Shown here: piece by piece, positions 25,087 to 32,522 of the stretch | How positions within the stretch are numbered: position 1 is the first letter of the stretch | Layout: each line of letters opens with the position of its first letter | From: Thermanaerothrix sp034436175 | Lineage (GTDB): Bacteria > Chloroflexota > Anaerolineae > Anaerolineales > Anaerolineaceae | Assembly (NCBI GenBank): GCA_964427505.1 | Contig: CAYRUO010000006.1 | Location: 62,001-126,000 of the forward strand | DNA: 64,000 bases | Reading direction: 5' to 3' | Made by a program: the position numbers and the translations under genes | The notes under the pieces: generated by a model | Database searches by the model: none | What the model was told of the DNA's origin: nothing | The model's input: only the letters and a program-made list of their open reading frames with translations

Positions 25087-25910
25087 GAAAACGACTACCC
25101 TTTAGTGCTGATCCGCCTCGGGTGATTGCGGCTTTGCATTTACCGCCCCATCCGGCCTCGCGTCATCCTATGGCGCGTTCTGTATCGCAAATGGTGGATT
25201 TCGCCTTGCGCAACGCTGAGCGTGCCGTTGAAGCGGGGATTCCGGCGCTGTATATTCAGGATGTTGCCGATACGCCGGTTGCGCCTCAGGTACAACCCCA
25301 TACCATCGCCACACTTGCGGTGGTGGGGGCGGCCGTACGGCGTGCTTTTCCCGATCTTATCCTTGGGGTATGTCTGATGAGCCACGGCGCGCGTGAGCCG
25401 CTGGCGATTGCGCAAGCCATTGGCGCCCAGTTTGTGCGCCTCAAGGTTTACGTCGGGGCAATGGTCAAGGCCGAGGGAATTCTCCAGGGGTGTGCTTATG
25501 AGGCCATTCAATATCGAGCACAATTGGGAGCCGACGAGATCGCGATTTTGGCCGATGTGTATGACCGAACGGGCGAGCCTCTGGGGCGCTTGCCTTTGGT
25601 CGAAGAGGCGCGTCAGGCGGCGGTGTTTGGCCGGGCGGATGGGTTGGTGTTGACCGGGCTTTCTTTTGAAGAGTCCCTAGAGATGCTGGGGCAGGTGCGG
25701 GCGGCAAACCTGGGCGTTCCCTTATATTTAGGGGGTGGGGCGAATGCCACCAATGTTAGCCAAGCCCTCCAAGTGGCGGATGGGATCATTGTGAGCAGCG
25801 CGTTCAAATCGCGCCAGGGGTGGACGCGTGAGGCGCTCTTAGACGAATGGGAACCTGAACGCATTCGGACCTTTATGGAAGCGGTCCAAAAGGCAGGTTT
25901 GCGAGGTTAA
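25083..25910 (+). CDS. BtpA/SgcQ-family TIM-barrel protein
   Basis: A 275-residue protein of the BtpA family, a TIM-barrel group named for a cyanobacterial photosystem I biogenesis factor but more often found in sugar operons (for example E. coli sgcQ). Visible blocks are VIAALHLPPHPASRHP, ALYIQDVADTPVAP, GVCLMSHGAREPLAIAQAIGAQFVRLKVYVGAMVKAEGI, a long central DVYDRTG and a C-terminal phosphate-binding-like YLGGGANATNVSQAL then ADGIIVSSAFK. The ATG (25083) overlaps the SIS stop. An aldolase- or epimerase-like step on a phosphosugar is plausible but undemonstrated for the family. Confidence 0.82.
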   Translation: MRKRLPFSADPPRVIAALHLPPHPASRHPMARSVSQMVDFALRNAERAVEAGIPALYIQDVADTPVAPQVQPHTIATLAVVGAAVRRAFPDLILGVCLMSHGAREPLAIAQAIGAQFVRLKVYVGAMVKAEGILQGCAYEAIQYRAQLGADEIAILADVYDRTGEPLGRLPLVEEARQAAVFGRADGLVLTGLSFEESLEMLGQVRAANLGVPLYLGGGANATNVSQALQVADGIIVSSAFKSRQGWTREALLDEWEPERIRTFMEAVQKAGLRG

Positions 25911-25924
25911 GTGCGGGTTGGGGT

Positions 25925-26821
25925 ATGTTTCTTTCTATCGGCGTGGTTATCCTCGACGATATCGTTCTCCCTGACGGCCAAACTCAAATGGGTGTCCTTG
26001 GGGGTGGGGCCACCCATGCCGCTATGGGGATGCGGTTATGGGAGGATCAGGTGGGCTTATTGGTGATCTTGGGAGAGAGTTTTCCGCTGGATCTAAAAGC
26101 GCAGTTAGCGCAGACGTTCGTCCCTGCGGGGTTGCTTTCACGACCGTATCCCACACTGCGTGCCTGGCAGTTGTTTGAGATGGATGGTACCCGCCACGAA
26201 ATTTTTCGGGTGGATCCGCAATGGGTGCGACGTAGTGTTCCCTTGCCGCAGGATTGGCCATCCGAGTTTCGAAAGGTGGAAGGCGTTCATCTACATTGTG
26301 CTCCGGAGGACGTGCCGCGTTGGGCGTCTTTCCTGCGGTCGCAGGGTGAAGTGATCCTGCTGTGGGAGCCCTGGGATTCCTTCTGTGTTCCCCAAAATCG
26401 GGAGCAGTTTGCCGAGTATTTGACCTGGGTGGATATTGTTTCACCTAATCTGGGGGAGGCGCGTGCATTAACCGGCCAGCGTGAGCCGCAAGAGGTGATG
26501 ATGGCTTTGTTAACCATGGGGGCTAAAGTTGTAGCGCTGCGCATGGGTGAACAGGGGAGTTTGGTGGGACAATTGGGGGGTGAGGTGCTCGCTATTCCTG
26601 CTATTGCCCCAGGGCATATTGTGGATGTCACGGGAGCAGGCAATGCCTACTGTGGGGGATTTGTAGTCGGGTGGGTGCGTTTTCACGATCTCTATCGCGC
26701 TGGCTTGATGGGGGCAATTTCCGCTTCTATGGCTTTGGAACAGTTTGGAGCCGTTTATGATTGGCGAAGCGCCCGCCCTCGTGCGCATAAACTGATAGAA
26801 CAGTTTTTGATCTCATCGTAA
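25925..26821 (+). CDS. PfkB-fold protein with GAGN in place of GAGD (copy B)
   Basis: A 298-residue paralogue of copy A and the last gene of the operon. Shared features are the ILDDIVLPDGQTQMGVLGGGAT start, LRAWQLFEMDG, DIVSPNLGEARALTG, VVALRMGEQGSLVGQ and VDVTGAGNAYCGGFVVGW with Asn240 in the catalytic-base position. The ATP-binding region otherwise looks family-like, so nucleotide binding may persist. The ribosome-binding site is weak (GGGTTGGGG). The two proteins may form a heteromer or act as sensors or regulators of sugar or nucleotide level; a kinase using another base cannot be excluded. Confidence 0.8.
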   Translation: MFLSIGVVILDDIVLPDGQTQMGVLGGGATHAAMGMRLWEDQVGLLVILGESFPLDLKAQLAQTFVPAGLLSRPYPTLRAWQLFEMDGTRHEIFRVDPQWVRRSVPLPQDWPSEFRKVEGVHLHCAPEDVPRWASFLRSQGEVILLWEPWDSFCVPQNREQFAEYLTWVDIVSPNLGEARALTGQREPQEVMMALLTMGAKVVALRMGEQGSLVGQLGGEVLAIPAIAPGHIVDVTGAGNAYCGGFVVGWVRFHDLYRAGLMGAISASMALEQFGAVYDWRSARPRAHKLIEQFLISS

Positions 26822-26829
26822 GGAAGAAA

Positions 26830-26866
26830 GGGCTCAGGGGTGCTCTAAATGGGCACGCCTGAGCCC
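26830..26866 (+). terminator. Hairpin closing the nucleoside operon
   Basis: A 14-bp inverted repeat with one mismatch: GGGCTCAGGGGTGC and GCACGCCTGAGCCC, loop of about 9 nt. It lies in the 66-nt gap between the last operon gene and the convergent OsmC gene and could serve both strands. No T tract follows on either side, so it may be an incomplete or factor-assisted terminator. Confidence 0.6.
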
Positions 26867-26887
26867 GGGTTAGCGTTAAAGCCGCGG

Positions 26888-27316
26888 TTAAGATGCGGCT
26901 TCGTTTAACGTAATCTTGCGGGTGAAATTGACACACCCGCGCATAGTGGCAATAGCGGAGCAATATTTGGTTTCTGAAAGTTCAACGGCCCGCTCTACGG
27001 CGGCGGGGTCAATATTGTGCCCCGTTACCACATACTCAATTTCGACATCGGTGATGCGTTTGGGATGTTCAGGTGCGCGTTGTGCCGTCACCTTGACCTC
27101 AAACGCCGTGACGGCTTGCCTTTTCTTCTGCAGAATAGAAATCACATCCATCGCCGTGCAGCCTGCAATCCCAATCGCGACTAATTCCATCGGGCGTAAC
27201 CCCGAATCACTTCCACCGACAGCAGGATCGCTATCCAAGTCAACCGTGAATCCGGAATTTGCCGTTCCGGTGAAGGCTAAGCCACTCTTCCAGATAACCT
27301 TTGCGTCTAAGGTCAT
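26888..27316 (-). CDS. OsmC/Ohr-family peroxiredoxin-like protein
   Basis: A 142-residue OsmC-family protein. Family members reduce organic hydroperoxides with a Cys pair; here the pair is C53 (GIAGCTAMDV) and C119 (SETKYCSA). A third Cys at about 128 is an addition. It is the last gene of a minus-strand run with the thioredoxin-fold oxidoreductase just upstream, which could supply reducing power. The subgroup is closer to the YhfA/OsmC side than to Ohr, so the physiological peroxide is unclear. Confidence 0.85.
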   Translation of the reverse strand: MTLDAKVIWKSGLAFTGTANSGFTVDLDSDPAVGGSDSGLRPMELVAIGIAGCTAMDVISILQKKRQAVTAFEVKVTAQRAPEHPKRITDVEIEYVVTGHNIDPAAVERAVELSETKYCSAIATMRGCVNFTRKITLNEAAS

Positions 27317-27340
27317 GCTCCAAATCCTCCAAGGTGAAGT

Positions 27341-28033
27341 TTAGGCCGGTTGGGCGGCATGCAGAATGGCTTCGAGCAAGTTCTTTTCCGGCACCGCGCC
27401 GACAACTTCCTCAAAACCGCTCTCATTATTGGCTTTTTGCACCTTGATCACCGTATGAGGCACGCCGGAGACCCCATATTGATCGGCAAGTTGCGGAAAC
27501 TCCAAGGCTTCGACCATTTCGGCATCAATGAGGTCGCTTTCCATCGCCATTTGGTGCGCCAGGACGACCGCACGGGGACAATAGGGGCAAGATGGGGTGA
27601 CAAAAACTTGCATCGAGACGGGGTAACGCAGATTCTTAAGGGCTTGGCGCGTTTCGGGCTTTAAGCCGGAGTCCTGACGCGAGACATTTAGAATATCGTT
27701 GATGAGCGAGGTAAATTCATGCCCGGCGGGAATACCAGCATAACGTATGCCGTAATCCAGAACCTCATTTCCGCTCACCCCCAAGATGACAAACCCGGGG
27801 GCTTTGTCCACGCGATGCTTCTGGGCCAATTCTGAGTTGGCGTTGAGGTCATAGGTTTCTACAAGAATCTTTTCAGGTGCAAGTTCTGCCACCTCACCCA
27901 ATAATTGGCGCGTGTCCTCGCAGTATTCACAATTGGCCGCTTCATCGCCAAAAAAGATGATCTTTACCGGGTGCTTCAACTCTGTAAAGACCTCGCGTAG
28001 TTGAGCGCGAATATTCTCATCAAGTAATGCCAT
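27341..28033 (-). CDS. Two-domain thioredoxin-fold protein (PDO type)
   Basis: A 230-residue protein made of two thioredoxin-fold units, each with its own CxxC: CEYC (C35, C38) and CPYC (C149, C152). This is the architecture of protein disulfide oxidoreductases of thermophilic archaea and bacteria, which shuffle or reduce disulfides in the cytosol. The second unit has the cis-Pro turn SGVPHTVI. There is no signal peptide. It lies between a small zinc ribbon gene and the OsmC gene and is likely co-expressed with the peroxide-defence protein. A small stem-loop (TAACCCC/GGGGTTA, 28076-28092) sits in the upstream gap. Confidence 0.85.
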   Translation of the reverse strand: MALLDENIRAQLREVFTELKHPVKIIFFGDEAANCEYCEDTRQLLGEVAELAPEKILVETYDLNANSELAQKHRVDKAPGFVILGVSGNEVLDYGIRYAGIPAGHEFTSLINDILNVSRQDSGLKPETRQALKNLRYPVSMQVFVTPSCPYCPRAVVLAHQMAMESDLIDAEMVEALEFPQLADQYGVSGVPHTVIKVQKANNESGFEEVVGAVPEKNLLEAILHAAQPA

Positions 28034-28105
28034 TGATTCTTACCTCCATTTATGGTTTGAGATTCGTACGATGAGTAACCCCACCGGGGTTATGTAACTT
28101 CGTTA

Positions 28106-28321
28106 TCAAGTACAGCCTCCTCCCTCTACGTAGTGGCAAACCGGGCAGACAAGGTTCAGCAGACCATCGTAATCCATAATCCCTTGATGGCAACGCGGGC
28201 AGGGCTGGCCGGGTTGTGCCGCTTTGGAGGGCGGTGCATTGTTCTCCTCTTGAATAAGATGAAAAGAAGGCAACGCACCAGGGTTTGCCGACGGTAATGA
28301 AGTGGGTTTCTCAGGTTTCAT
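28106..28321 (-). CDS. Small zinc-ribbon protein
   Basis: A 71-residue protein with an unstructured, Pro-rich first half and a C-terminal zinc ribbon, CPRC (C41, C44) and CPVC (C59, C62). The sequence ends in a Gly-Gly-Gly-Cys-Thr tail. Small proteins of this kind bind one zinc and may interact with nucleic acid or a partner protein; no function can be assigned. It lies downstream of the anti-sigma factor gene on the same strand. Confidence 0.7.
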   Translation of the reverse strand: MKPEKPTSLPSANPGALPSFHLIQEENNAPPSKAAQPGQPCPRCHQGIMDYDGLLNLVCPVCHYVEGGGCT

Positions 28322-28366
28322 CCTTGAATTAGATGCAGAGTTGTCAAAAAAGTGACAGACTGATCC

Positions 28367-28615
28367 TTATGACTTCAAAAATTCGGTTAGATCAAGACGG
28401 CGGAAGAGACGTTCGCGAACCTCGGCAGGCATGTTTTCATTTTCCCCTACGGTGCGATAAAGGTCAATCGTCTTTTGAAGGGTATTAAGCACAACCCGGC
28501 AGTTGGGACAAGTTCTCAGATGACGTTCGAGTGCTTTGCATAAACGGGGGTCCAAAGTCCCGTCCACATAGTCTGAGAGTTGAGAAAGCAAGGCGCGGCA
28601 CTTTTTAGGCGGCAT
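28367..28615 (-). CDS. Zinc-finger (zf-HC2) anti-sigma factor
   Basis: An 82-residue protein with the HxxxCxxC zinc-binding anti-sigma motif (H32, C36, C39; HLRTCPNC) in its N-terminal half. There is no transmembrane helix, so this is a soluble ZAS-type anti-sigma factor that would sequester the ECF sigma factor encoded directly upstream. The two reading frames overlap by 11 nt, as is common for such pairs. Zinc release on oxidation is the usual switch, which fits the nearby OsmC and disulfide oxidoreductase genes. Confidence 0.83.
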   Translation of the reverse strand: MPPKKCRALLSQLSDYVDGTLDPRLCKALERHLRTCPNCRVVLNTLQKTIDLYRTVGENENMPAEVRERLFRRLDLTEFLKS

Positions 28616-29225
28616 TTTGTCTGGACCTCACTTCCACACGTTCACCATAATACTCAGAGAGAATTTCGCGCAGTTTCAATCGTGCCCGCAAAAGCCGGGT
28701 TTTTACATTGGTCTCACTCAACCCCAGAGTTTCGGCAGTCTCTTTGATTGAGAGTCCTTCTACATCTCGCAACCAAAACACCAGGCGCAGGTTTTCGGGT
28801 AGTTGGGCAATCGCCTTATCTAGAAAGCGCTGTGCTTCATCCGAAAGTAATTCTTCCTCGGGCAGGCAGCACCAGTCAATCAAGTAAGCGGATTCGCTTT
28901 CCCCGCTTTCATCCTCGTCGCCGTCATTATCGGTCAGCAGGGTTTCGGGTTTGCGTCGGCGCAGTAACATCAGGGCTTCGTTCACCGCAATACGATAGAG
29001 CCAGGTTGAAAGGCTGGAGCGTCCTTCAAAGGTGGGTAGTGCAGATAGGGCTTTGATAAAAGTTTCCTGCAAAACATCCTCCGCATCCTGCGGATCTCCC
29101 AGAATTTTCAGGGCTAAGCGGTAGATGGGGGTTGAATAAGCATCTACCAGGCGCGCAAATTCTTTGCGATCGCCGTTGCGCAAAGCCTCCAGAGAAATGG
29201 GGGGAGAACCGACTTGTTCACTCAT
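28605..29225 (-). CDS. ECF-family RNA polymerase sigma factor
   Basis: A 206-residue group 4 sigma factor. Region 2 includes YRLALKILGDPQDAEDVLQETFIKAL and STWLYRIAVNEALMLLRRR; region 4 is LPENLRLVFWLRDVEGLSIKETAETLGLSETNVKTRLLRARLKLR. An acidic linker (about residues 100-118) separates them. The start overlaps the tsaD stop by 4 nt (ATGA), so it is probably expressed with that housekeeping gene and controlled mainly by its anti-sigma partner. Target promoters are not known. Confidence 0.92.
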   Translation of the reverse strand: MSEQVGSPPISLEALRNGDRKEFARLVDAYSTPIYRLALKILGDPQDAEDVLQETFIKALSALPTFEGRSSLSTWLYRIAVNEALMLLRRRKPETLLTDNDGDEDESGESESAYLIDWCCLPEEELLSDEAQRFLDKAIAQLPENLRLVFWLRDVEGLSIKETAETLGLSETNVKTRLLRARLKLREILSEYYGERVEVRSRQNAA

Positions 29226-30313
29226 TTAGATGCGGCTGAGAGGGCTAAGGTTTCATTTATCGAGGATGTGAAAAGCGGCCAGGTGGGGAGGACATCCATG
29301 TCTAGGCCATCGTGGTGCCCGCGAAGAAGATGAAAATAACCCGCGGCCGCGATCATGGCGGCATTGTCGGTGCATAGATAGGGAGGAGGAAAATGTACCG
29401 GAAATTCCCGCTGTTCCAGAAACGCACGCCGTAAGGCCAAATTGGCGGAAACGCCCCCGGCTACTAAGATCTCGCGCACGCGGAAGGTGCGCGCGGCCTG
29501 TAACGTTTTAGTCACCAGCATATCTACAACCGCGGCTTGAAAACTGGCAGCCAAATCGGCGAGGGGTAAGCCGCGCCCGCTTTTCTGAAGATCTTGCACG
29601 GTACGGAGGACGGCGGTTTTCAATCCGCTGAACGAAAAATCCCACGTCCCCTCTAAACGTGCGCGGGGAAAGTGAAATGCTGTTTCATTGCCGTTGCGGG
29701 CCGCTTCCTGAATGGCCGGACCCCCGGGATAGGATAAACCGAGCAAACGACCTACTTTATCAAAGGCTTCCCCTGCGGCATCGTCGAGGGTACCCCCTAA
29801 ACGTTGATACGTTAGGTGATCCGTCATGAGGATTAATTCGGTGTGTCCCCCAGATACGAGCAAGGCGAGCAGGGGAAACTGAGGGGGGTGATGATCGCTG
29901 GGGGTGTGGGACACCAACCAGGCAGAGTAGATATGCCCTTCCAAGTGATTAATGCCGATTAGCGGCTTGCCAGAAGCCAGAGCCAAACCCTTGGCCATAT
30001 TTAGGCCTACCACCAATGAGCCGGGGAGACCCGGGCCGCGGGTGACGGCAATGGCATCAATATCTTCGAGGCTCAAATGAGCCTGTTCTAAAGCCGCGTT
30101 GACTACCGCATAAATGGTGCGGATATGTTGGCGCGAGGCTACTTCGGGAAATACACCGCCATATTGGGCATGTAAATCAATTTGGGATGCCACGATATTG
30201 GATAAGGGAACTCGCCCTTCTTCCACAACAGCAGCGGCGGTTTCATCACAAGACGTCTCAATACCCAAAATTCGGGTATAACGTGGTTCTGGCGATGCTT
30301 TCTCTTTGCCCAT
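29222..30313 (-). CDS. tsaD: tRNA N6-adenosine threonylcarbamoyltransferase TsaD
   Basis: A 363-residue ASKHA-fold protein that transfers the threonylcarbamoyl group to A37 of ANN-decoding tRNAs, working with TsaB and TsaE (not in this window). Motifs are ILGIETSCDETAAAVV, the metal-binding HLEGH (H123, H127), LVSGGHTELI, the DDAAGEAFDKVGRLL block and AGGVSANLALR. It is the first gene of a minus-strand run reaching the sigma/anti-sigma pair. Together with MiaB and QueG it gives three tRNA anticodon-loop modification enzymes in one window. Confidence 0.94.
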   Translation of the reverse strand: MGKEKASPEPRYTRILGIETSCDETAAAVVEEGRVPLSNIVASQIDLHAQYGGVFPEVASRQHIRTIYAVVNAALEQAHLSLEDIDAIAVTRGPGLPGSLVVGLNMAKGLALASGKPLIGINHLEGHIYSAWLVSHTPSDHHPPQFPLLALLVSGGHTELILMTDHLTYQRLGGTLDDAAGEAFDKVGRLLGLSYPGGPAIQEAARNGNETAFHFPRARLEGTWDFSFSGLKTAVLRTVQDLQKSGRGLPLADLAASFQAAVVDMLVTKTLQAARTFRVREILVAGGVSANLALRRAFLEQREFPVHFPPPYLCTDNAAMIAAAGYFHLLRGHHDGLDMDVLPTWPLFTSSINETLALSAASK

Positions 30314-30356
30314 GCCCTTTTTATACCACGATTTTTATGCGATATGTTGGATTCCT

Positions 30357-32048
30357 TCAAGGCTGAGGCGCGTTTAGAGTGAGTCGAGCCGTGGCAATTG
30401 GGATTGGCGGATTGGGAACATTGGCGGCCAAAGACGTGAAGTTCTGGGCCTCAGTAAGATTCGATAAGGCAAATTTGTGCATCCATCGGAAGCCAATAGA
30501 TTGGTAATACAGCGATGCTTCGATACTTAGGGGATAAGCAGGTGGAGAGTCAAGCGAGATTTGGTAGTGTACAATGTCACCACCAGCCTGGAAATCTGGA
30601 TCTTGTGAGGCTTCTCCATATACCGCGATCTCGCTGGGGAGGGTGTCCCTATCTAATCCCGCAGGGAGAAGACGGTTATCTTTCAAGTAACGTTGGGCTC
30701 GTAGCAGGCTGGTTGTGACTTGACCGTTCGGATCTCCAATAATTGGCTCATAGATTTGAACCTGATCTGGACGGGTGATGATTTGATAGTGGGGTTCATA
30801 CTTGGTTTCGTCTTCATCGTTATCATTGCCGAGGATACTGCCGTCTGGCCGCCACGCACCGGATTCGAAGAGCACCTTTCCATCCGCATCGCGAACGATC
30901 ATGTGAATCCAGACACGTCGGGAGGGGAAACTGGTGGGGAACTTGTGCCCAGTGAGTACATCAATGCGCACATTGACGTTTAGGCTCTGATCTTGGGGTT
31001 CGGCGGTCAATTGAATACGCGCCGTTTTGGTTTGTAATTGATCGAGGGTGCGGGCAATGGTTTGATCGAACTGTGCCGATTCGGCGGATACAGCGAATTC
31101 ATCGGGATAAGCCTTGAGAAGGTTCAGCATCCATTGATTGCCGCCGACGAAGTAATGCTGGTGATAAGGTTCACGCATGGGGCTGCCGGTATTGGCAACC
31201 GGGACGGCCTCGGGGGCTGTGGGCATGTGGCAATCCTGGCAGGCTTGGGAATCACGGTACGCCGAATGCAACCACTCGGTGTAAGGGGTCTGCTCCGCAA
31301 AAAGTTCGGTGCTGAGGTTGCCATTGTCGTCCACATAGGGGGTGAAAAGATTGTGGCAAACAGCGCAGAATTCGGATCGAGTTACGTGAGCGCTGGTTTG
31401 AGGGACAAATCCGGAGGCGCTTTGCATGACCGTTGCCATAGCCGGATTGACCTCGAACCGTCCATAAACAACGCGCTCCCCCACGGGTGTGTTGGAGTCC
31501 ACGTTGAAACCCCCACTGAAACTTTGTGGTGTGCCCAAATTGCGATCTTGAATCTGATGACAGAGTGAACACGACACACCATCCAATGCTAGAGGGTGGA
31601 GGGGATTGTTAGGATTGAGCAACCCTTGATCGCCTATGATTGTTACTTTTTGGTTGTCAAACTCGGCGGTGAGCGAGGCCATCCCAATGTGGCAGGTTGC
31701 GCATTTGGCTTCAATCACTGCGCGATGCTGGGGATGCTGGTTCACCTCGTCGGCAACATGGGCAAGGTAATAGGGATCTCGCCCAGCGTTTGCCATAAGC
31801 GTGCTGCGCCAATCATCTTGGATGGAGTAGACGGTTCCGTTGGCCGATTTAAGCGCTGTGTGGCAATAGCCGCATTCCCCAGCGGTTGAAAAAAAGTTCC
31901 CACGGAAGCGAATTAAGCCACCTGTGACACGAGGTGTGACGGTCGGTTTGGGAGTGGGTTGGAATGCGATTCGCGTACAGGCGTTAAGCCCCGTGATCAT
32001 CATCGCGAGCAATATACACACCCATAGGCTGGCTTTGTTTAGGCTCAT
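30357..32048 (-). CDS. Pentaheme c-type cytochrome lipoprotein
   Basis: A 563-residue exported protein with a lipobox-like LNAC (C24) and five CxxCH heme sites in the first half, at about residues 59-63, 116-120, 160-164, 228-232 and 270-274. Several distal His (for example HPQHR and HQHYF) could be axial ligands. The layout is like the cytochrome c-554/hydroxylamine-oxidoreductase-related multiheme group. The C-terminal half, from about residue 340, is heme-free and beta-rich (VNVRIDVLTGHKFPTSFPSRRVWI). It would sit outside the cell membrane and transfer electrons. An excellent AAGGAGGGGAGG precedes the ATG. No oxidase or reductase partner is next to it. Confidence 0.85.
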   Translation of the reverse strand: MSLNKASLWVCILLAMMITGLNACTRIAFQPTPKPTVTPRVTGGLIRFRGNFFSTAGECGYCHTALKSANGTVYSIQDDWRSTLMANAGRDPYYLAHVADEVNQHPQHRAVIEAKCATCHIGMASLTAEFDNQKVTIIGDQGLLNPNNPLHPLALDGVSCSLCHQIQDRNLGTPQSFSGGFNVDSNTPVGERVVYGRFEVNPAMATVMQSASGFVPQTSAHVTRSEFCAVCHNLFTPYVDDNGNLSTELFAEQTPYTEWLHSAYRDSQACQDCHMPTAPEAVPVANTGSPMREPYHQHYFVGGNQWMLNLLKAYPDEFAVSAESAQFDQTIARTLDQLQTKTARIQLTAEPQDQSLNVNVRIDVLTGHKFPTSFPSRRVWIHMIVRDADGKVLFESGAWRPDGSILGNDNDEDETKYEPHYQIITRPDQVQIYEPIIGDPNGQVTTSLLRAQRYLKDNRLLPAGLDRDTLPSEIAVYGEASQDPDFQAGGDIVHYQISLDSPPAYPLSIEASLYYQSIGFRWMHKFALSNLTEAQNFTSLAANVPNPPIPIATARLTLNAPQP

Positions 32049-32095
32049 CCTCCCCTCCTTGTATTTTTAACTTTGAACGCGCCGCTACGGGTAAT

Positions 32096-32440
32096 TTATT
32101 GCAGCCTTACCAGTACTTTGGCCTGGCTCCACAAGTCTTCCAGGCGGTAATAATTGCGTCGCTCGGGGGAAAAGAGGTGGACGACCACATCCCCTAGATC
32201 CACAACGACCCAGCCGGCACTGGCATAACCTTCCTGACGCGGAGTCAGGCTAAATTGTTGTTTGGCGCTCTCACAAACAGCATCGGCCAGGGCTTCGAGC
32301 ATACGCTCGCTTGTTCCGGAGCAGAGGACGAAATAATCGGCAAAATTTGCCAGTTCATGAATATCCAGGAGCAAAATGTTTTCCCCCTTTTTCTCTTCCA
32401 ATGCGTTGACGATACGGCGAGCAATTTCTAGAGCGTTCAG
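32096..32440 (-). CDS. rsfS: Ribosomal silencing factor RsfS, likely CTG start
   Basis: A RsfS/Iojap-family protein that binds uL14 and blocks 30S-50S joining when nutrients are short. Core blocks are LLLDIHELANFADYFVLCSGTSERML and GWVVVDLGDVVVHLFSPERRNYYRLEDLW. The first ATG/GTG/TTG-type start is a TTG at 32401, giving 101 residues without the normal first helix. Reading upstream in frame gives LNALEIARRIVNAL, which matches that helix, back to a stop at 32444-32446. The only sensible initiator is CTG at 32438-32440, with GAGGTGA just before it, giving 114 residues. The start is inferred from homology and spacing. Confidence 0.85.
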   Translation of the reverse strand: MNALEIARRIVNALEEKKGENILLLDIHELANFADYFVLCSGTSERMLEALADAVCESAKQQFSLTPRQEGYASAGWVVVDLGDVVVHLFSPERRNYYRLEDLWSQAKVLVRLQ

Positions 32441-32522
32441 AGGTCACCTCGATATGTTGAGAATTGATAGGTTCTGTTTAAATTCTAGCACAACCCGCGG
32501 ATAAACCCTGCGAGGAGACAAG

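Noticed and set aside
31038..31568. Plus-strand frame of 176 codons inside the cytochrome gene
   Set aside because: It lies wholly antisense to the heme-binding gene and shows no recognisable domain.
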